From Struthio camelus (Eukaryota > Chordata > Aves > Struthioniformes > Struthionidae), in NCBI RefSeq assembly GCF_040807025.1, contig NC_090954.1:21146501-21210500 (forward strand): a DNA stretch of 64,000 nucleotides, written 5' to 3'. Shown piece by piece: positions 36,518 to 64,000 of the stretch (position 1 is the stretch's first letter; every line of letters begins with the position of its first letter). The translations under genes and the position numbers were made by a program. The notes beneath the pieces are model-generated. The model was not told the origin of the DNA. It saw nothing but the letters and a program-made list of their open reading frames with translations, and ran no database searches.

Positions 36518-38199
36518 TTCCTGTGTCAGGGATCTCTGCTTCTGTGTCAGATATTTCAAATTAGGATTAAAAGTCACTGAAAAAGGAACAAATCACTTGA
36601 TTTCCTGAGCAGGCTAAAACACAATACATGCACTACTGTCAGTCATAATGTATGTGCTATATGGATACTAAGTACGTGCTGACTGGTGTGTTTCCCTGAA
36701 AACCTGTTTCTGTGATAAACTCTAGTACATTCTTCTCAGAGGTGAACTCAAGACTTCTAGGACTGCTTGTACTGTAACAAAAAGGCAGTAAAAAAGGACA
36801 GAGAAAGTCTGTGTTGGGGTAACCTCAAATCACAGCTGCTGCTGATGGCACTGATTATCTCATCCCAGTGCCCTTGGGAAAGACTGCAGAGCTCTTCTCC
36901 ATACATATGCTTTGTATGCTGAGGCCTCTTTCCAGGCCCTGCAACTCAGCCTCAGGCCGTCTCTCTCCTTTTTCACCCAGTTAGAGGGGCACCACTCTTT
37001 TTGTGGATCCACCAGGCTTCGTCCACACATTGGAAAAGGAGAAAAGAAAGCAGAAACATCAGTTAAACATCCTCTGACGACCAACGAGAGTACAGGCTTA
37101 CAGAACTGGGGGCCAGAAAGAGTTTTCAAAGGATCCACTGGAGTTTTGTGTGTTACCTTAGTAGCTGTGTTAGCTGGGTATTGCCAGCCAATGCTTTATG
37201 GCTCGTTTTGCAGTGCAGATCAAATCAATAAAGGTCAAAATCATTCACCTCACTGGCAATTCGGTGCCTTGACCTAAGGACAGAGAAGGAAAATGAGAGA
37301 ACCCATGTGGTCTAAGAGGAAGAAAATACTGGGGTTGAAAGAAAGCTAGGAAAATGGAGTAAGGTTTACTTTTATGCTCAGGGAACGCTAGTGTGATTTA
37401 TGGTTGCTTATTGTACGCTTGTGATAATGCTGCAGAGAGATGTTTCCTATCCTAAAGATTTTGAAATCTAAATACAATTTTTGCTGGGCAAAAGCGGCTT
37501 TACATTTCGTCTCGGAGCTTTGCTCGGCTTTCACTGCTCTGCAGCACTGGAACATAGAAAGTCTTATTAACTTAGATTTATGTGTTTGTTTTTGAGGATT
37601 TAAAGATTTTTTTTCTGAGCTTGTTAAGAGAGCTGTATTTTTGGTGATTGCTCTCTGAACACTTTCATATTATTTCAACATGTATTTCATATCAAACCTG
37701 GTTTTTTTTCCAAATACCTTCTGCATTAGTGTTTCATTGTGCTTCTCAGCCACATACAGGGAAGAAAAATCAGCCTGTGATGAATTCAAAAGAGAGATTT
37801 TTCTTTTCCCCCAGAGAGCGAATTCAGGTACACACTCTCCCCCTTAGTAAAGCAGATTCAAAGATGCTGGAGAAATTGATTGTTTGGCCAGAAAATTAAG
37901 TCGTAAAGAAAGATACTGACCGTGAAGTAATTTTAAATCATAAATCTTCGCCCAATTCAGCAAATTTTGGTTATAAAATAGAGCAAAGGAAAGGTGAACT
38001 TTCCTGGTGTGAGCACAAGGTGGCAACGCAGGCTTAGATAAAAGGGAATAGCTTGAATCAAAAAAAAAACCCTTGCTGAGGTTTTTTTTTTTTTTTGCCA
38101 GAATCTTCTAATGAACCTAAATAGGCATCGAGGGCCCATTGTCTTAAATATTTTAGCGATGGTAACGTCTTCGTTCTGCTGACGAAAGCCCCCCTTAGG
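36518..38199. other. Non-coding stretch between snoRNA candidate and MATR3 promoter
   Basis: No coding exon. Possible acceptor sites for host-gene exons exist near 36,611 (TTTCCTGAGCAG) and 36,869 (ATCTCATCCCAG), but neither is compelling. Poly-A (about 38,061-38,069) and poly-T (about 38,082-38,096) tracts lie just before the third CpG island. Confidence 0.35.
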
Positions 38200-38410
38200 T
38201 CCGAGCTGACGGAGGATGCCTGCGTGGGCTGCCGGCAGCCCGGCCCGGGCAGCGGCAGGGAGCCATGCGGGTCTGCCCCAGCGCCAAGGTAACGCCGCCG
38301 CGGGCCCAGAGCGGCGCCCCTCAATCCCCGTCCTCCCAGGCAGGCGCGTGCTGAAGCGCTCGGCTGGCGCGAGTGGGCCGGAGCCCCTTCCAGGCCAGGC
38401 CGCTGTGGTT

Positions 38411-38722
38411 GGGCCCGAGGCGGTGTTTGTGGGGGGCCGCGGGCCGGCAGCGGGGCCGCTCTGGGCCCGAGGCGGTGTTTGCGGGGGGCCGCGGGCCGGC
38501 AGCGGGGCCGCTCTGGGCCCGAGGCGGTGTTTGCGGGGGGCCGCGGGCCGGCAGCGGGGCCGCTCTGGGCCCGAGGCGGTGTTTGCGGGGGGCCGCGGGC
38601 CGGCAGCGGGGCCGCTCTGGGCCCGAGGCGGTGTTTGTGGGGGGCCGCGGGCCGGCAGCGGGGTCGCTCTGGGCCCGAGGCGGTGTTTGCGGGGGGCCGC
38701 AGGCCGGCAGCAGGCAGGCGGG
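38411..38722. repeat. 52-bp minisatellite, six units
   Basis: Units start at 38,411, 38,463, 38,515, 38,567, 38,619 and 38,671, exactly 52 bases apart and nearly identical. The last unit is partial and diverged. Further decayed fragments containing GCGGTGTTT appear at about 38,737 and 38,838. Each unit contains GGCGGTGTTTG and CCGCGGGCCGGCAG. Because 52 is not a multiple of three and the sequence lacks stops, it keeps several frames open on both strands and creates long false ORFs. Confidence 0.95.
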
Positions 38723-39042
38723 TTCGCCTGCGCCGCGGCGGTGTTTCTGTGCGGCCGAGAGCCGGGGGCAGGGAGGAGGGGAGGCGGCGCGGGCCGCTGC
38801 TCGGGAGCAGCCCGCCTTCCTCGTGCGTGCGGAAACGCAGGTGTTTCTCTGCCCGCTGCGGCCGCGGCCCGCCGCGAACCCGCGGCCCGCCGCGGGCGAG
38901 GGGCGGGGACATGCAAATCTAGGCGAGGCCCCGCCTCTGCGAGCTCTTCCCGGCCGCCCCCGCGGACGCGCCCAGACAATGGGCGGGTATCGCGAGGCTG
39001 CGGCGCAACGGCTCGGCGGGGGCAGGCGCGGCGCGTCGGGCC

Positions 39043-39233
39043 TCTCGCGAGAGCACGGTGAGCTGGCGGGCGGGGCCGGGGCGGGGCTCGGCCCTGCGTC
39101 TCGCGAGACGTGGGGCGGCGGCCGCCTCCTCTGCCCATCCACATCCCCACACGGAGGGCGGGGCGGGGCGCCGTCGCCTGCGAGCGGAGCGGAGCGGGCG
39201 GGCGGGCAGCGGGGCGGGCGTGTTCTCGCGAGC
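39043..39233. promoter_or_regulatory. TCTCGCGAGA promoter elements (BANP/Kaiso-type)
   Basis: Exact 10-bp palindromes TCTCGCGAGA occur at 39,043-39,052 and 39,099-39,108, and a 9/10 copy (TCTCGCGAGC) at 39,224-39,233. This CGCG element is known in CpG-island promoters of essential genes and is bound, when unmethylated, by BANP. Kaiso (ZBTB33) has also been linked to it. All copies lie within 350 bases upstream of the proposed first-exon donor, as expected for core promoter elements of a ubiquitously expressed gene. Confidence 0.7.
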
Positions 39234-39244
39234 TCTGGGTGAGC

Positions 39245-39383
39245 CGTGCGGCGCGGTCGCGCGTGAGGCTCGCGCAGCCGCCTCCCTCCCTCCCTCCCCC
39301 CCCGCCCCCCGCCGTGTGGAGCCGTTGGTGCGACAGCGAACGGGAGGCGCGGCGGCCCCTTCCCTCCAGCCGCGGGCCCGGAG
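39245..39383 (+). other. MATR3: Candidate MATR3 non-coding exon 1
   Basis: The 3' end is set by the donor GGCCCGGAG|GTAGGA at 39,383/39,384. The 5' end is only an estimate, placed after the last CGCG element. It has no start codon leading to a sustained frame, which agrees with MATR3 having an untranslated first exon. It would splice to 47,860 across an 8.5-kb intron. Alternative first exons, for example from CpG island 2, are possible. Confidence 0.4.
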
Positions 39384-42300
39384 GTAGGAGCGGCGCTGGG
39401 GTCCGCCCCCGTTCCGCCGCCATGTTAGGAAGCGGCCTCGGCGGCCGCCGCTCCGCGGAATCGGGGGGGGTGGGGGTGGCCGGGAGGGGCCGTTAGGAAC
39501 GGCCGCGGGGCCCTGCCCTGCCCGCGGCCGCGCTCCGCGCCGGGGGGGGGGCGGGGGGCGGGGGCCGGCAGCGGCGGGCCTGGCGCGCGGCAGCAGCGCG
39601 CATGCGGGCCCGGCCGGCGCTGCCGCGGTCGGCCCGCGAGGCCCGGCGGCGCGGGCCGCGAGCGCCCCCGCCCGCCGCCTGGCGGTGCTGCGGCGCGCTG
39701 CGCGAGGCCGCGCGGCCCGGCCGGCCGCGAACAAAGCCCCGGGGCGCCGCGCCCGGCCGCGGCTCCCCCCGCCGCCCGCCCCGCCCCGCCGCGGCGGCCT
39801 TCTGCCGCCTCCCCGGCCGCGGCGGCCCCGCGTCGCCATGTGGTCGGCGCGCGCTGGCTGGCGGCTGCCTGCTGAGCATAACGGAATGCTTTTGCTGTCG
39901 GCTCCTTGGTTTTTTTAGGCGTGTGAAATGTGTCTTCAGCGGTGCCCCCAGCTAAATACACGCCTACCGTACGCGTTGAAAGCGTACGTGGCTGCCCGGC
40001 CGTCATTTCTGGCTCCCGTTTAGGCCTCGTGTAAAGTCAGCAGCTTTCTTCCCCGATGTGAGCGTTTGCCAGCCTCACAAACGTCCATTCAGAAGCTAAG
40101 CAGCACGTTAATACGTGGGCCCTGTTAACATCTCTGAAGGCTGTTACTTTTGAAAACTCCCGTTTGTGATAATTATCCGTCATTAAGTATTAATGAATTA
40201 AGCATTAGGAGTGCTGATAGTGGAAGCATCAATTTGACTCCTCTTTCTACTCAGTTTCACTTTCATATAATTTGGGCTGTGGATACAAGTCATGCTGCAG
40301 GGATTTTTTTTTTCTCCTGTGGTGAGATAATAACATTCTCCATTTTTTATGTACATACTTTGTATCCAGAGTCAAAGTAATGCTATATAAGTTCATCTGT
40401 GCTTAAAGTGAAATTTAGAAGAGCTCTCTGGTTACTTTAAAGATTGCTTTGTTTAAATAAATGAAACATTTATGACACAGAAAGCTGAAAATCCTACTTT
40501 AGTATCTTAAATGTATGTCTCTTCTTATCCACAGAGCATACTTCTGGGGGAAAATGATCTTAATAGTTTTAAAACAGTTAGCTAGTCTCCCTTTTTTGCC
40601 CTTTTATTCTTAAAACTCTTGAGTTTTTTTTTTTTGAACTGTAGATGAAATAGGTGGTACTGAGTTCCTAAAGCAAGATAGATAGCGGGAAACTCCTGTT
40701 CAAAACTTGACAGTCATACTTAAAACAGAATGTGTGTGTTCTGTGCTTGAGAAGACAAAAAGGAAATGTCTTCTGATGTTTGTTTATAAAGATTCTGTTG
40801 AAACGTGGTAAAACGTTGAAAAATGTAATATATTAAAACATATATTAATTTATTAAGAAATATTAAAACTTATATTAGAATTTTTAATGTGTTACCCAGA
40901 AATTAATGAACTTCTATCTTCAGTTTTCTTTAAAAACACACAAAAATTTCATTGCTTAATTACATGGAATAATTAAAATAAATTCACTCTAGGGTATTAG
41001 CTGTTAAGCCTGATGCGTACGCTTGTTCAGCGATAACCTAATATCCATACTTCTGTAGAGTGCACTAGAATAGTTAAGGCAGTGAAATCTGAACAACAAA
41101 TTGAAGAACTTTGGTTGCTTACTCATGATTCTGGTTAAATTCAGAATGTCATGAGGCTTTTCTGTGTGTTTGTTTTTGAGAAGTTATCTGAAGTTAACTG
41201 TTTATTGAAAACTTCCCGATTTCTGGTGTTTTGAAAGTACCCAGGTGCTATATGCATCCCAGCATGAAGGACGAGAGGAATAACTAACAGAAATTGAGTT
41301 AAGAAATTCCTAAATGGATCCTTAGAATGTGAATACGCACATTCCTAAAGATAAAAACTAAATAAATGAAGAGGAGGGAAAAATCAGTCTGTGAGGCACC
41401 AAACTAAATTAAAGATGCAAGGTATCCTGATCCATGTAACTAAAATACCTTTGCCACCTAGCTTGTTGAGGATTGCACTTAAATAAAAAGGCTCATTAAC
41501 TTGGCGGAGGAGAAGTAAATGTTGTCTGCTCCCCTTCTCTGTGATACATGTACATCTGTACTGAGAATTCTGTTGTTGAATGCTAAGATATTTGTGATAC
41601 AGCATTTGACAGCGTTCTGGGTAGTTCAGCAAATCTGGGAAGAAGTTGTTGTAAGCAAACCTGGAAAGAAATGACTTTCATACAGTTCATTTGTGAGTTT
41701 ATTCTATAAGTGTATTTATGTAGCCTTTGTGCTGCTTGCGTTCTCCCTTAACCCTCTGTAAGTCAACCAATAAATCTTGAAAATAAGTGCAAATGCCTTA
41801 CAGTATTTCTGAACTAACCTAGTTTGCAAGTGTTTAAATGCAGCATTGTGTAGTCATAACTTAAACAAGGCAGCTTTTACTTTGGGTACAAAAACAGTCA
41901 AACAGTCCATTGATTCTTCTCTGCAGCTAGAACACATGTTGACGGACTCATGAGCAAGATTTCAGTCAGGAAAGAACACTATTTTATCCCAGCTCTAGAA
42001 ATGCCCAGAGGCAGACTTGTGTATGCTGATTAGTCAGAAGGCTTTTAATCGCTTAGCAGATCACAATACAGAAGTTAAAAAATGAGGTGAAATTGGTTCT
42101 GTATTACACTAGTGCATTCTCTGATTTAGTCTATTTTTGGATCACTTTGTGTATGAATATTCATTTTAAAGAAATGTTCTATGCTTTTGTAAAAGTTTCA
42201 GTTCCTGTAAGACTATTCATCCCCAGATGTGAATCGTGAATGAATAGTGATTGTCTCCTCATTTTGGCAAGTGCGTGAACATGTGGTCGTTATTGCAAGA

Positions 42301-42550
42301 GCTTCCAGTCTAAGATCCTAAACCATTCTGCGATGTCTTTGTTGCTGGCAGACACTTTCTATTGAAAAAAGGCTTAACGGCTTCCTGGAACTTTGCATAG
42401 GTACAGGAATCTGTATGTTTGCATCTTATTGTAGGTTTGGAGCACTGAAGTTAGCTATAAAGAGCGGATTTACATACAGTAGGGAGGAGTTCACGAAAGT
42501 CACAGATGTAATTAAGAATAGAGACCATTAGAGTCAATGCATATGACTCT

Positions 42551-42620
42551 ATGTGTGTGTGTACATACACATGGCAAGAGATATATATATATATACACAC
42601 ACACACACAAATATATATAT
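42551..42620. repeat. TG / AT / AC compound microsatellite
   Basis: Alternating purine-pyrimidine runs TG, AT, AC and AT follow one another within 70 bases in MATR3 intron 1. Length polymorphism is likely. Confidence 0.85.
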
Positions 42621-44934
42621 TTCTGATCACTTACATTCTCGCTTTCTGAAAATACACATTTTTGTCCCTCTACTCTTTCTGTACTGTTCCTAGGATCCTT
42701 GTTTTTTAAACTATTGTTTCTGTAAAGGAATAAATTTTTTTTTTTACATGCAACTTTGTCACAAAAAGAGGGGATGTTTGAATGTATTAAAATATATAAC
42801 GTGTAGAAATAGGAAGTCAGCATCTTATTTTTATAGTACTCTTTTAGACATTCAAATATTGAACATCGTGTAAATTTTTGTAATAATTGCTAAACTAATT
42901 ATCTTTTCATTTGTAAATAAGTCTTTGCTTCAAAACAGCTAAATATTACATGTTACAATCTTCAGTTACTGTAATTTCAAATCTTAAACTATGATGAGCT
43001 CCTTTGATCAAGCAAGTCACTGAGGTGAACCTAAATATAATTGTCAGAAATCAAAACTCTTAGTTTTGCAAGGCCTATAACCGATTGTCTGATGTATGCA
43101 TTTACATGCATTGACAGTGGCAGGTTCTGGTTACGTTTTTCAAGTTGTGACTGTTGAAGCTCATAGACTGAACAAGATGAGTTGTTTTCTTATGTGTAAA
43201 ACAGCAGTATTAAATATGGTGCTCTGAAGAAATACTAGTCTCTGAAATAGGTGATGGTCGTGTTTTCTGTGTGCAAGGTTGCTTGATGATTTGATCTTGC
43301 TCCTTTGCCTTCAGGAAAAACAGCAGCCTTTCAGTATTGTGCAAGTTACAGCAATCCCACAGGCTTGAAATGCAGTACACTTGTACATTCAGCAGCTAGG
43401 TAACATCTGCTCCTAATTTTCTTGCAAGTTCTTGTCTTTTTAGTACCATTATTTTTCAGAGCCGTACAGGGAGTTATCTAAGATATTTGTCATATGAACT
43501 CCTAGTAGCTAGGTGAATTGTTGCAAAATGAATTGGCGCACTGAGAATAACTCACAAGGGTAGGAGAAGAAAAATCTGTAGATTGTTACCCAGAAAAGCA
43601 AGGATTGTGGATGTGAGGCAGTTCTGAGGCGTTTATTTCAAAGGTGTATAGTCTTCAAGAATTTTATGCCCTTACAACTAAGGGAGTATTTTTCAGCTTG
43701 TAGATTACTACGTTTCAAGTCACTGTTTGAATTAACTCGATTAAATTTAATGTGTTTTGAGTAATTTATTTTTTGAGGTGAAAGTGAAACTGACTAGAAA
43801 GTGAGAACTTAGTTCTTTTTCACGCTTGAGACTTTTAAGTAGCGGAAGAGAAGAATATAAAAGATGCCTTGTTATAAAACAAGGTATTAGAGATCTAATA
43901 CGCACACACAGGTAAAGAAACTAAGGGTGGTGGCAGGAATAGGAAACAAAAATATTTTCAGCCTACTGACGCTCCATAAAGGGTGGTAATGTAAGATTGT
44001 TACAGCCGACCTGATCAATATATCCCAAGAATTTTCTGAACTAAACTATTTTCGGAAACGAAACTAATATTTACAAAGAGCATCCTCTAAGGGTGAATGG
44101 CATGATGTGGTGGTTGACACATTTCTAAACATATTCAAGAGTTATATCTGTTTTATTAAAAACAATTTATTATCAGTTTTATGTAAAAAGAAAATCCTTC
44201 TATAGTGTTTGAAATGTAGCATTATTTTTTGCCTTTGTTTGGCAGCTCTATATTCTGTAGGATTCGAATTTCTTATTATGTTGCCTGCCTTTACAGAAAA
44301 CTCTTGTGCAACTTTTAGAAATAAAGTGTTTTTTCATTGTTCACGTTTGTCTGTAAATCTAGTAACATTTTAACTTTCAACTTATTTCAAAATAGCTTTT
44401 TATTATATATTTTCAAATCTTAATATGGCCAAATTTCTGACCACAGATCTTAGAAATGTATATCTGAAAGCCTGTCTGTTCCCAGTGTAGCTGAAATTGT
44501 ATGAAGGAAGTTTAGCATGACACTTTCAACTGAGCTAAATCATATCTGGATCTTTACACTGCTTTATTCAGTCGTAGTCATCTTGTTGCTGTGACTCAGT
44601 GGATGGCACATTTGCTTAAAAGCCAGCAGACTTTGGTCCATGGGAACCTGTCTCTATCAGATACTGACATCAAGTTGCAATGTTTCGTAAGAAATGTGAT
44701 CTTAGAATTACATGTTAAACTTGACCATGTGGAAGTTAAAAATTCTTTGGTATGATTTTAGAGCTTTTCCCTCCGCTCCCATGCACACCTTGTTTTGTTG
44801 TCATCTTGATCTGATGTTAAAGAATGGGGAGATTCAGGGGAAGAATATGGTAGCAATCGCAAGATGGCAGCGATATGACAGACGGTGAATTTCTGAAGAT
44901 AACCGTCCAGAAGCTTAACTTCACTAAGTACGCT

Positions 44935-44958
44935 ACCTAATTAGGTACCTAATTAGGT
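44935..44958. repeat. 24-bp perfect palindrome, two ACCTAATTAGGT units
   Basis: The self-complementary 12-mer ACCTAATTAGGT is present twice directly adjacent, so the whole 24 bases are also self-complementary. Each unit contains TAATTA, the core recognised by many homeodomain proteins. It lies in MATR3 intron 1. Confidence 0.8.
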
Positions 44959-47859
44959 TTAGGGCAACTTACTGGTTAGTACACCAACTGCTAAGATAAC
45001 ATTTTGTCATCATCATTTAAATGCATTACTGTCCCCCTTCATGCTTTTTCATAAGATTGTCCCTATTTGTTCCTTTGTCTTGTTTCCTGCCCCTTCTTCC
45101 TCCCTCTCCTCCCCCCCCCCCCAATCTCTCTCTTGTTTTTGTTTTTTCCTGACTGACTTCTTTCTTCTACCAGGGTTTGCAGCAGCATGGTAACGTTATG
45201 TAAAAACTCCTTTGGTAACTGGAGTTAAACCATAGTATGTAATCAGTTTCTCTGCAGCAGGGTTCTCTGTGAGACTGGGATGTGTTGGTTTTTGTTCTGT
45301 GATAATCTCTCCAAAGCGGTGGACGCTGAACTGCCAATTGAAGGACTGACAAGAGGATTAGTGAGCGTCTGCTCTGAGAGAAATGGTATTTTTGAAGTGT
45401 AGAGAACTTTCCTGATTTACTGAAAACTTGAATAGTGCAGGTCCTAGCAGCACACACCACACACACCTTTCCTGTCCACGTGGTTGTCTGCTGCACCACT
45501 GGCAGGGTCTGGTTTGTAAAGCCTTCTGGTATATCTGAGTTTATAAAGGGCTTGGTAAACCCAGTTTCAAATCATTCTGTAATAGTGTGTGAATGAACTA
45601 GAAGGAAATTTATACATAAAAATAGAATAAGGTTAACTTGTATAACTGTTCATAGAGTACTGTGAAGACTGCTGAATGTATGCTGAAGATATCAAAAAGA
45701 TAAAAACATAGTGCCCAGGTGAATGTGAATATTTCTCTCATGTTTGAACTGGAATAAGTCTTCATTTTACAGTGTAGTTCTTAAATGCTTTCTATTTAAA
45801 AGCTCTTTAGTATATTCCGTTTGTCTTCGACATCTTGTTTAGTAATTGCCTCCTCCGCTCTCCCTATATTCTCGTCTCACTAACTGTTCTCTGAAGCTTT
45901 CTGCAGCACTTTTCTATCAACTTTTCTGCCTTGGATACTTTTAAACTTATTTTTGTTCCCATGTTTCTCAATCTCTTCTTCCTAACTGAATCCTGCACAA
46001 TTAAATTTGCTTTACGTGACTCCAAAACATGTATTTTAAAAGCGTAGATGAAATATGAGTTTAGAATGTACTGATAACAGGATACATAGAAAATTGCACA
46101 AGGCAATTACCTTTCAAAGATGGCCTTCTAGGTGGGTTTTGTGTACTTCATGCATCTCTTATAGAATCCATATTTTTTCTTACTGTGAACGTCATGTTGT
46201 AACACCTTGCTATCCTTACAAGCAGTATATAGGATCTTTCACCCTAGAGAATACCTAAGTGCTTTACAAATTGCAAAAAGTAGAAAAAAACCCTCTGCTT
46301 TATGCACCCTGGAAACAGGGCTTTGGATTTGGTAGGCACTTGGGAGATAAATGCACTCATAACCCTGGCCTTTTTTCCTCTGTTTCCAGTACAAGAGAAA
46401 ATGTTCTTGCCCCAGCTTGTCTCTTCGAGGAGAGATCCTTGCTTCCGTTTTGTCCCTTTTCCATTCTTCCCCAAGTGTACCTGTTCTCTTAGAAGTTGAT
46501 TTTGTTTTGAGCTATGCAATTTGTGCCTGTTATTTTTTCAAGCCGTTGCGTGTTCTGTGTGTGTCCGAGTGGCGGTGCTGGAGAAGCAAAACAGTTCTGC
46601 AGAGATTTGAGAGGGCTTTACTGCCTCTGGGACCCCAGAACAGCCTATTCCTGGTGGAATGTTTCTGTGTGTACTGAATTGCTTTACATTTTGTGTATCC
46701 CAAGGCTGAAGGAGTATGGAGGAGGAGTATTACAGCTTATTTCCCGTCTGCCCCAAAAAAATGAACTTTTCTTAAAATATGTCCATTCTACCGTGACAAA
46801 AAATACTGTGGGCACTGATGTATTGTTTAGTTAAAACTTCAAGTAAATGCAGTTGGGCCGAGTATTTAAATACTGGGTTGGGATTTAAATGTGGGACGCA
46901 GGCCTGATACCCATCTCTTGTGAGTATTGTTTTTACAGTCTTTAACTACCACATGCGGTCATGGTGTCAAAGTCAAGTCTGAAACAAGCAAATAGTGTGC
47001 TGGTAAGAGACGTGAATACTGCTGCCTTGGAGAACTGGCTGGGGGGGCACAGTGCCATCTACTGACTTACTAGTACCTCTTTCTGCAGCGGTAGGGTTTT
47101 CCTTGTTTTCCCATCCGAGTACTGACTAAGCCTGACTTTGTTTAGCTTGAGGTCTGAAAGTACAGGCTGTTGTCATGGCTGCCAAATAATGGAATAAAGA
47201 TTCACTTCATATGTGGTATTATCCATATAATTGCAATTTGAGCAAGAGGTCTTATTTACTTCCTGCAAATTTAAAACTTATTTTTCTTGTTCACATCTGT
47301 CTTCACATCAGTAATTTGATTTTGCTGCATAAAGATTGAATGTTATGTTTGGTCTTATTTACCAGATCTTACAGCAGACACTTGTTGCCCAAACTTCAGT
47401 TACTTTTAACTTCCTTTCGTCCTATCCTGTGGTGGTATAGGTTTCATTTTCAGATATGTATTATATGCCAAAGTCATCTTGGATTCTGTGGACTTATGTT
47501 TTTTGTGGTCTTCTCCTAGAATGTAGTATAGTAATGTAGGGTATATACCAAAATCATTAACCAGAGATCGAGGCTTATATACTAGTAAACTTTCGGACAT
47601 CCCAAACTTCTGAAACTCACTTGTCTTCGGTATGAAAGTAGCTTTTTGTAGAAGAGGAGTAGTATGCATAGGAAACCCTACTGTATTTTTATCTGAAGTA
47701 ATATATGTAGGTTCTGGGTACATCTTGAATCTGTTAAGTTATGTAATAAAAGCCTTGTAAGATTGAGTTCTTTAATGTTTTTAGATCAACATGATGCATA
47801 AGTTTAAAACGGCATCTGTGTAAAGGGATTTATGACTAAAACTGCTTGTTTTTCTACAG

Positions 47860-63614
<15,755 letters not shown>

Positions 63615-64000
63615 GTAAGGCTGTTTTCATTTATTTTCAAATACATCTCTGTGCATTGCACTAGCTTTTCTCATTTCATTTAACTTTTCTTTCTGGCAGT
63701 GCATTGGCTCTGAGCATTTGAAGCAAGGGAAGAGCTTACCATTTCATTTTAGGGCTTCCTGCTCATCTCCTCTTCACTCCTCCTCTGTCCCCAGTGTTTT
63801 CTTTTTTCTTTTCTTTTCTTTTATTTTCATACAGTTTTCCATAACACTTTCCTTAGCCAGAGTTTAAACTGGAAGAGGTATATTTTTAGCAACACAAGTT
63901 TAATTAATAGCACAAATCACAATAGCGATAGTAGTTTAGATGCATACTAAACATAGAAAGCAAACTGATCACGGGACATTGTTAGTTCTCTTGAAGGAAC
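63615..64000 (+). other. MATR3: MATR3 intron 13, cut by the window end
   Basis: It starts GTAAGG and contains a (CTTTT)-type run at about 63,800-63,830. The next exon, expected to encode the second C2H2 zinc finger and C-terminus, is not in the window. Confidence 0.7.

Larger units (their letters stand above)
38200..39860 (+). promoter_or_regulatory. MATR3: CpG island 3, probable main MATR3 promoter
   Basis: About 1.65 kb of extreme GC/CpG content lies between AT-rich flanks. It contains a 52-bp tandem array at its left part and two exact TCTCGCGAGA palindromes plus a near copy (39,043-39,233). It also has several GC boxes and, at 39,418, a GCCGCCATGTT element resembling a YY1 site. A good + strand splice donor (GGAG|GTAGGA) follows position 39,383. 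The first downstream strong acceptor that leads to a known exon is MATR3 exon 2 at 47,860. The TSS is most likely around 39,230-39,320. The strand assignment is inferred from MATR3. Confidence 0.75.
39384..47859 (+). other. MATR3: MATR3 intron 1
   Basis: The first part (to about 39,860) is still CpG island, and the rest is AT-rich and without coding sequence. It contains a TG/AT/AC microsatellite block (42,551-42,620), a C12 run (45,111-45,122) and a 24-bp perfect palindrome (44,935-44,958). It ends at the acceptor TTTTTCTACAG at 47,859. No interspersed repeat is recognised. Confidence 0.6.

Noticed and set aside
37957-39423. 488-codon minus-strand open frame and several 270-300 codon frames on both strands
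   Set aside because: They lie in CpG island 3 and the 52-bp array, where stop codons are rare. All consist of Pro/Arg/Ala/Gly-rich low-complexity sequence in several overlapping frames on both strands, with no domain. The repeat length is not a multiple of three.

Overview
This is bird nuclear DNA. Three observations support that. A CR1 LINE 3' end (30,981-31,410) finishes in the octamer ATTCTGTG repeated in tandem, which is the avian/reptilian CR1 tail. A second CR1 carries ORF1 and ORF2 remnants. The only protein gene I can read is a split vertebrate gene, matrin-3 (MATR3), on the + strand. All coding exons in the window join in frame, with GT-AG introns.

Layout. (1) 1-7.3 kb: no coding exon, then a CpG island at about 6.16-7.29 kb with a good minus-strand splice donor. 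By mammalian gene order I infer that this is the divergent SIL1 promoter and that positions 1-6,772 are SIL1 intron 1. No SIL1 coding sequence is visible. (2) 7.3-32.3 kb: intergenic. It holds a degenerate 35-bp minisatellite (17.7-17.9 kb), a CR1 that keeps its 5' half but has lost its 3' half (about 19.24-22.37 kb, minus), and a short CR1 3' end (30.98-31.41 kb, plus). (3) 32.37-36.52 kb: a second CpG island followed by a candidate H/ACA snoRNA (36,320-36,517). The place and strand match the U19 (SNORA74) snoRNA and its non-coding host gene (SNHG4/U19HG) beside mammalian MATR3. (4) 38.2-39.86 kb: a third CpG island, the probable main MATR3 promoter. It contains six head-to-tail 52-bp units with a CTCF-like core and two exact TCTCGCGAGA palindromes. 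(5) 39.4-64 kb: MATR3. After an 8.5-kb first intron, exon 2 carries the start codon (48,030). Twelve coding exons give residues 1-845, and the gene runs off the right edge before the second zinc finger.

MATR3 is a nuclear-matrix RNA- and DNA-binding splicing regulator. The readable part contains zinc finger 1, the PTB-interacting GILGPPP motif, two tandem RRMs, a basic bipartite NLS and a long acidic region. Most of the window (over 90%) is non-coding, and the many long GC-rich ORFs in the CpG islands are compositional artefacts. No bacterial-type system, viral gene, tRNA or rRNA was seen. The items most worth a second look are the 52-bp array at the MATR3 promoter, the candidate snoRNA, a possible poison exon in MATR3 intron 2 and the 3'-deleted CR1.
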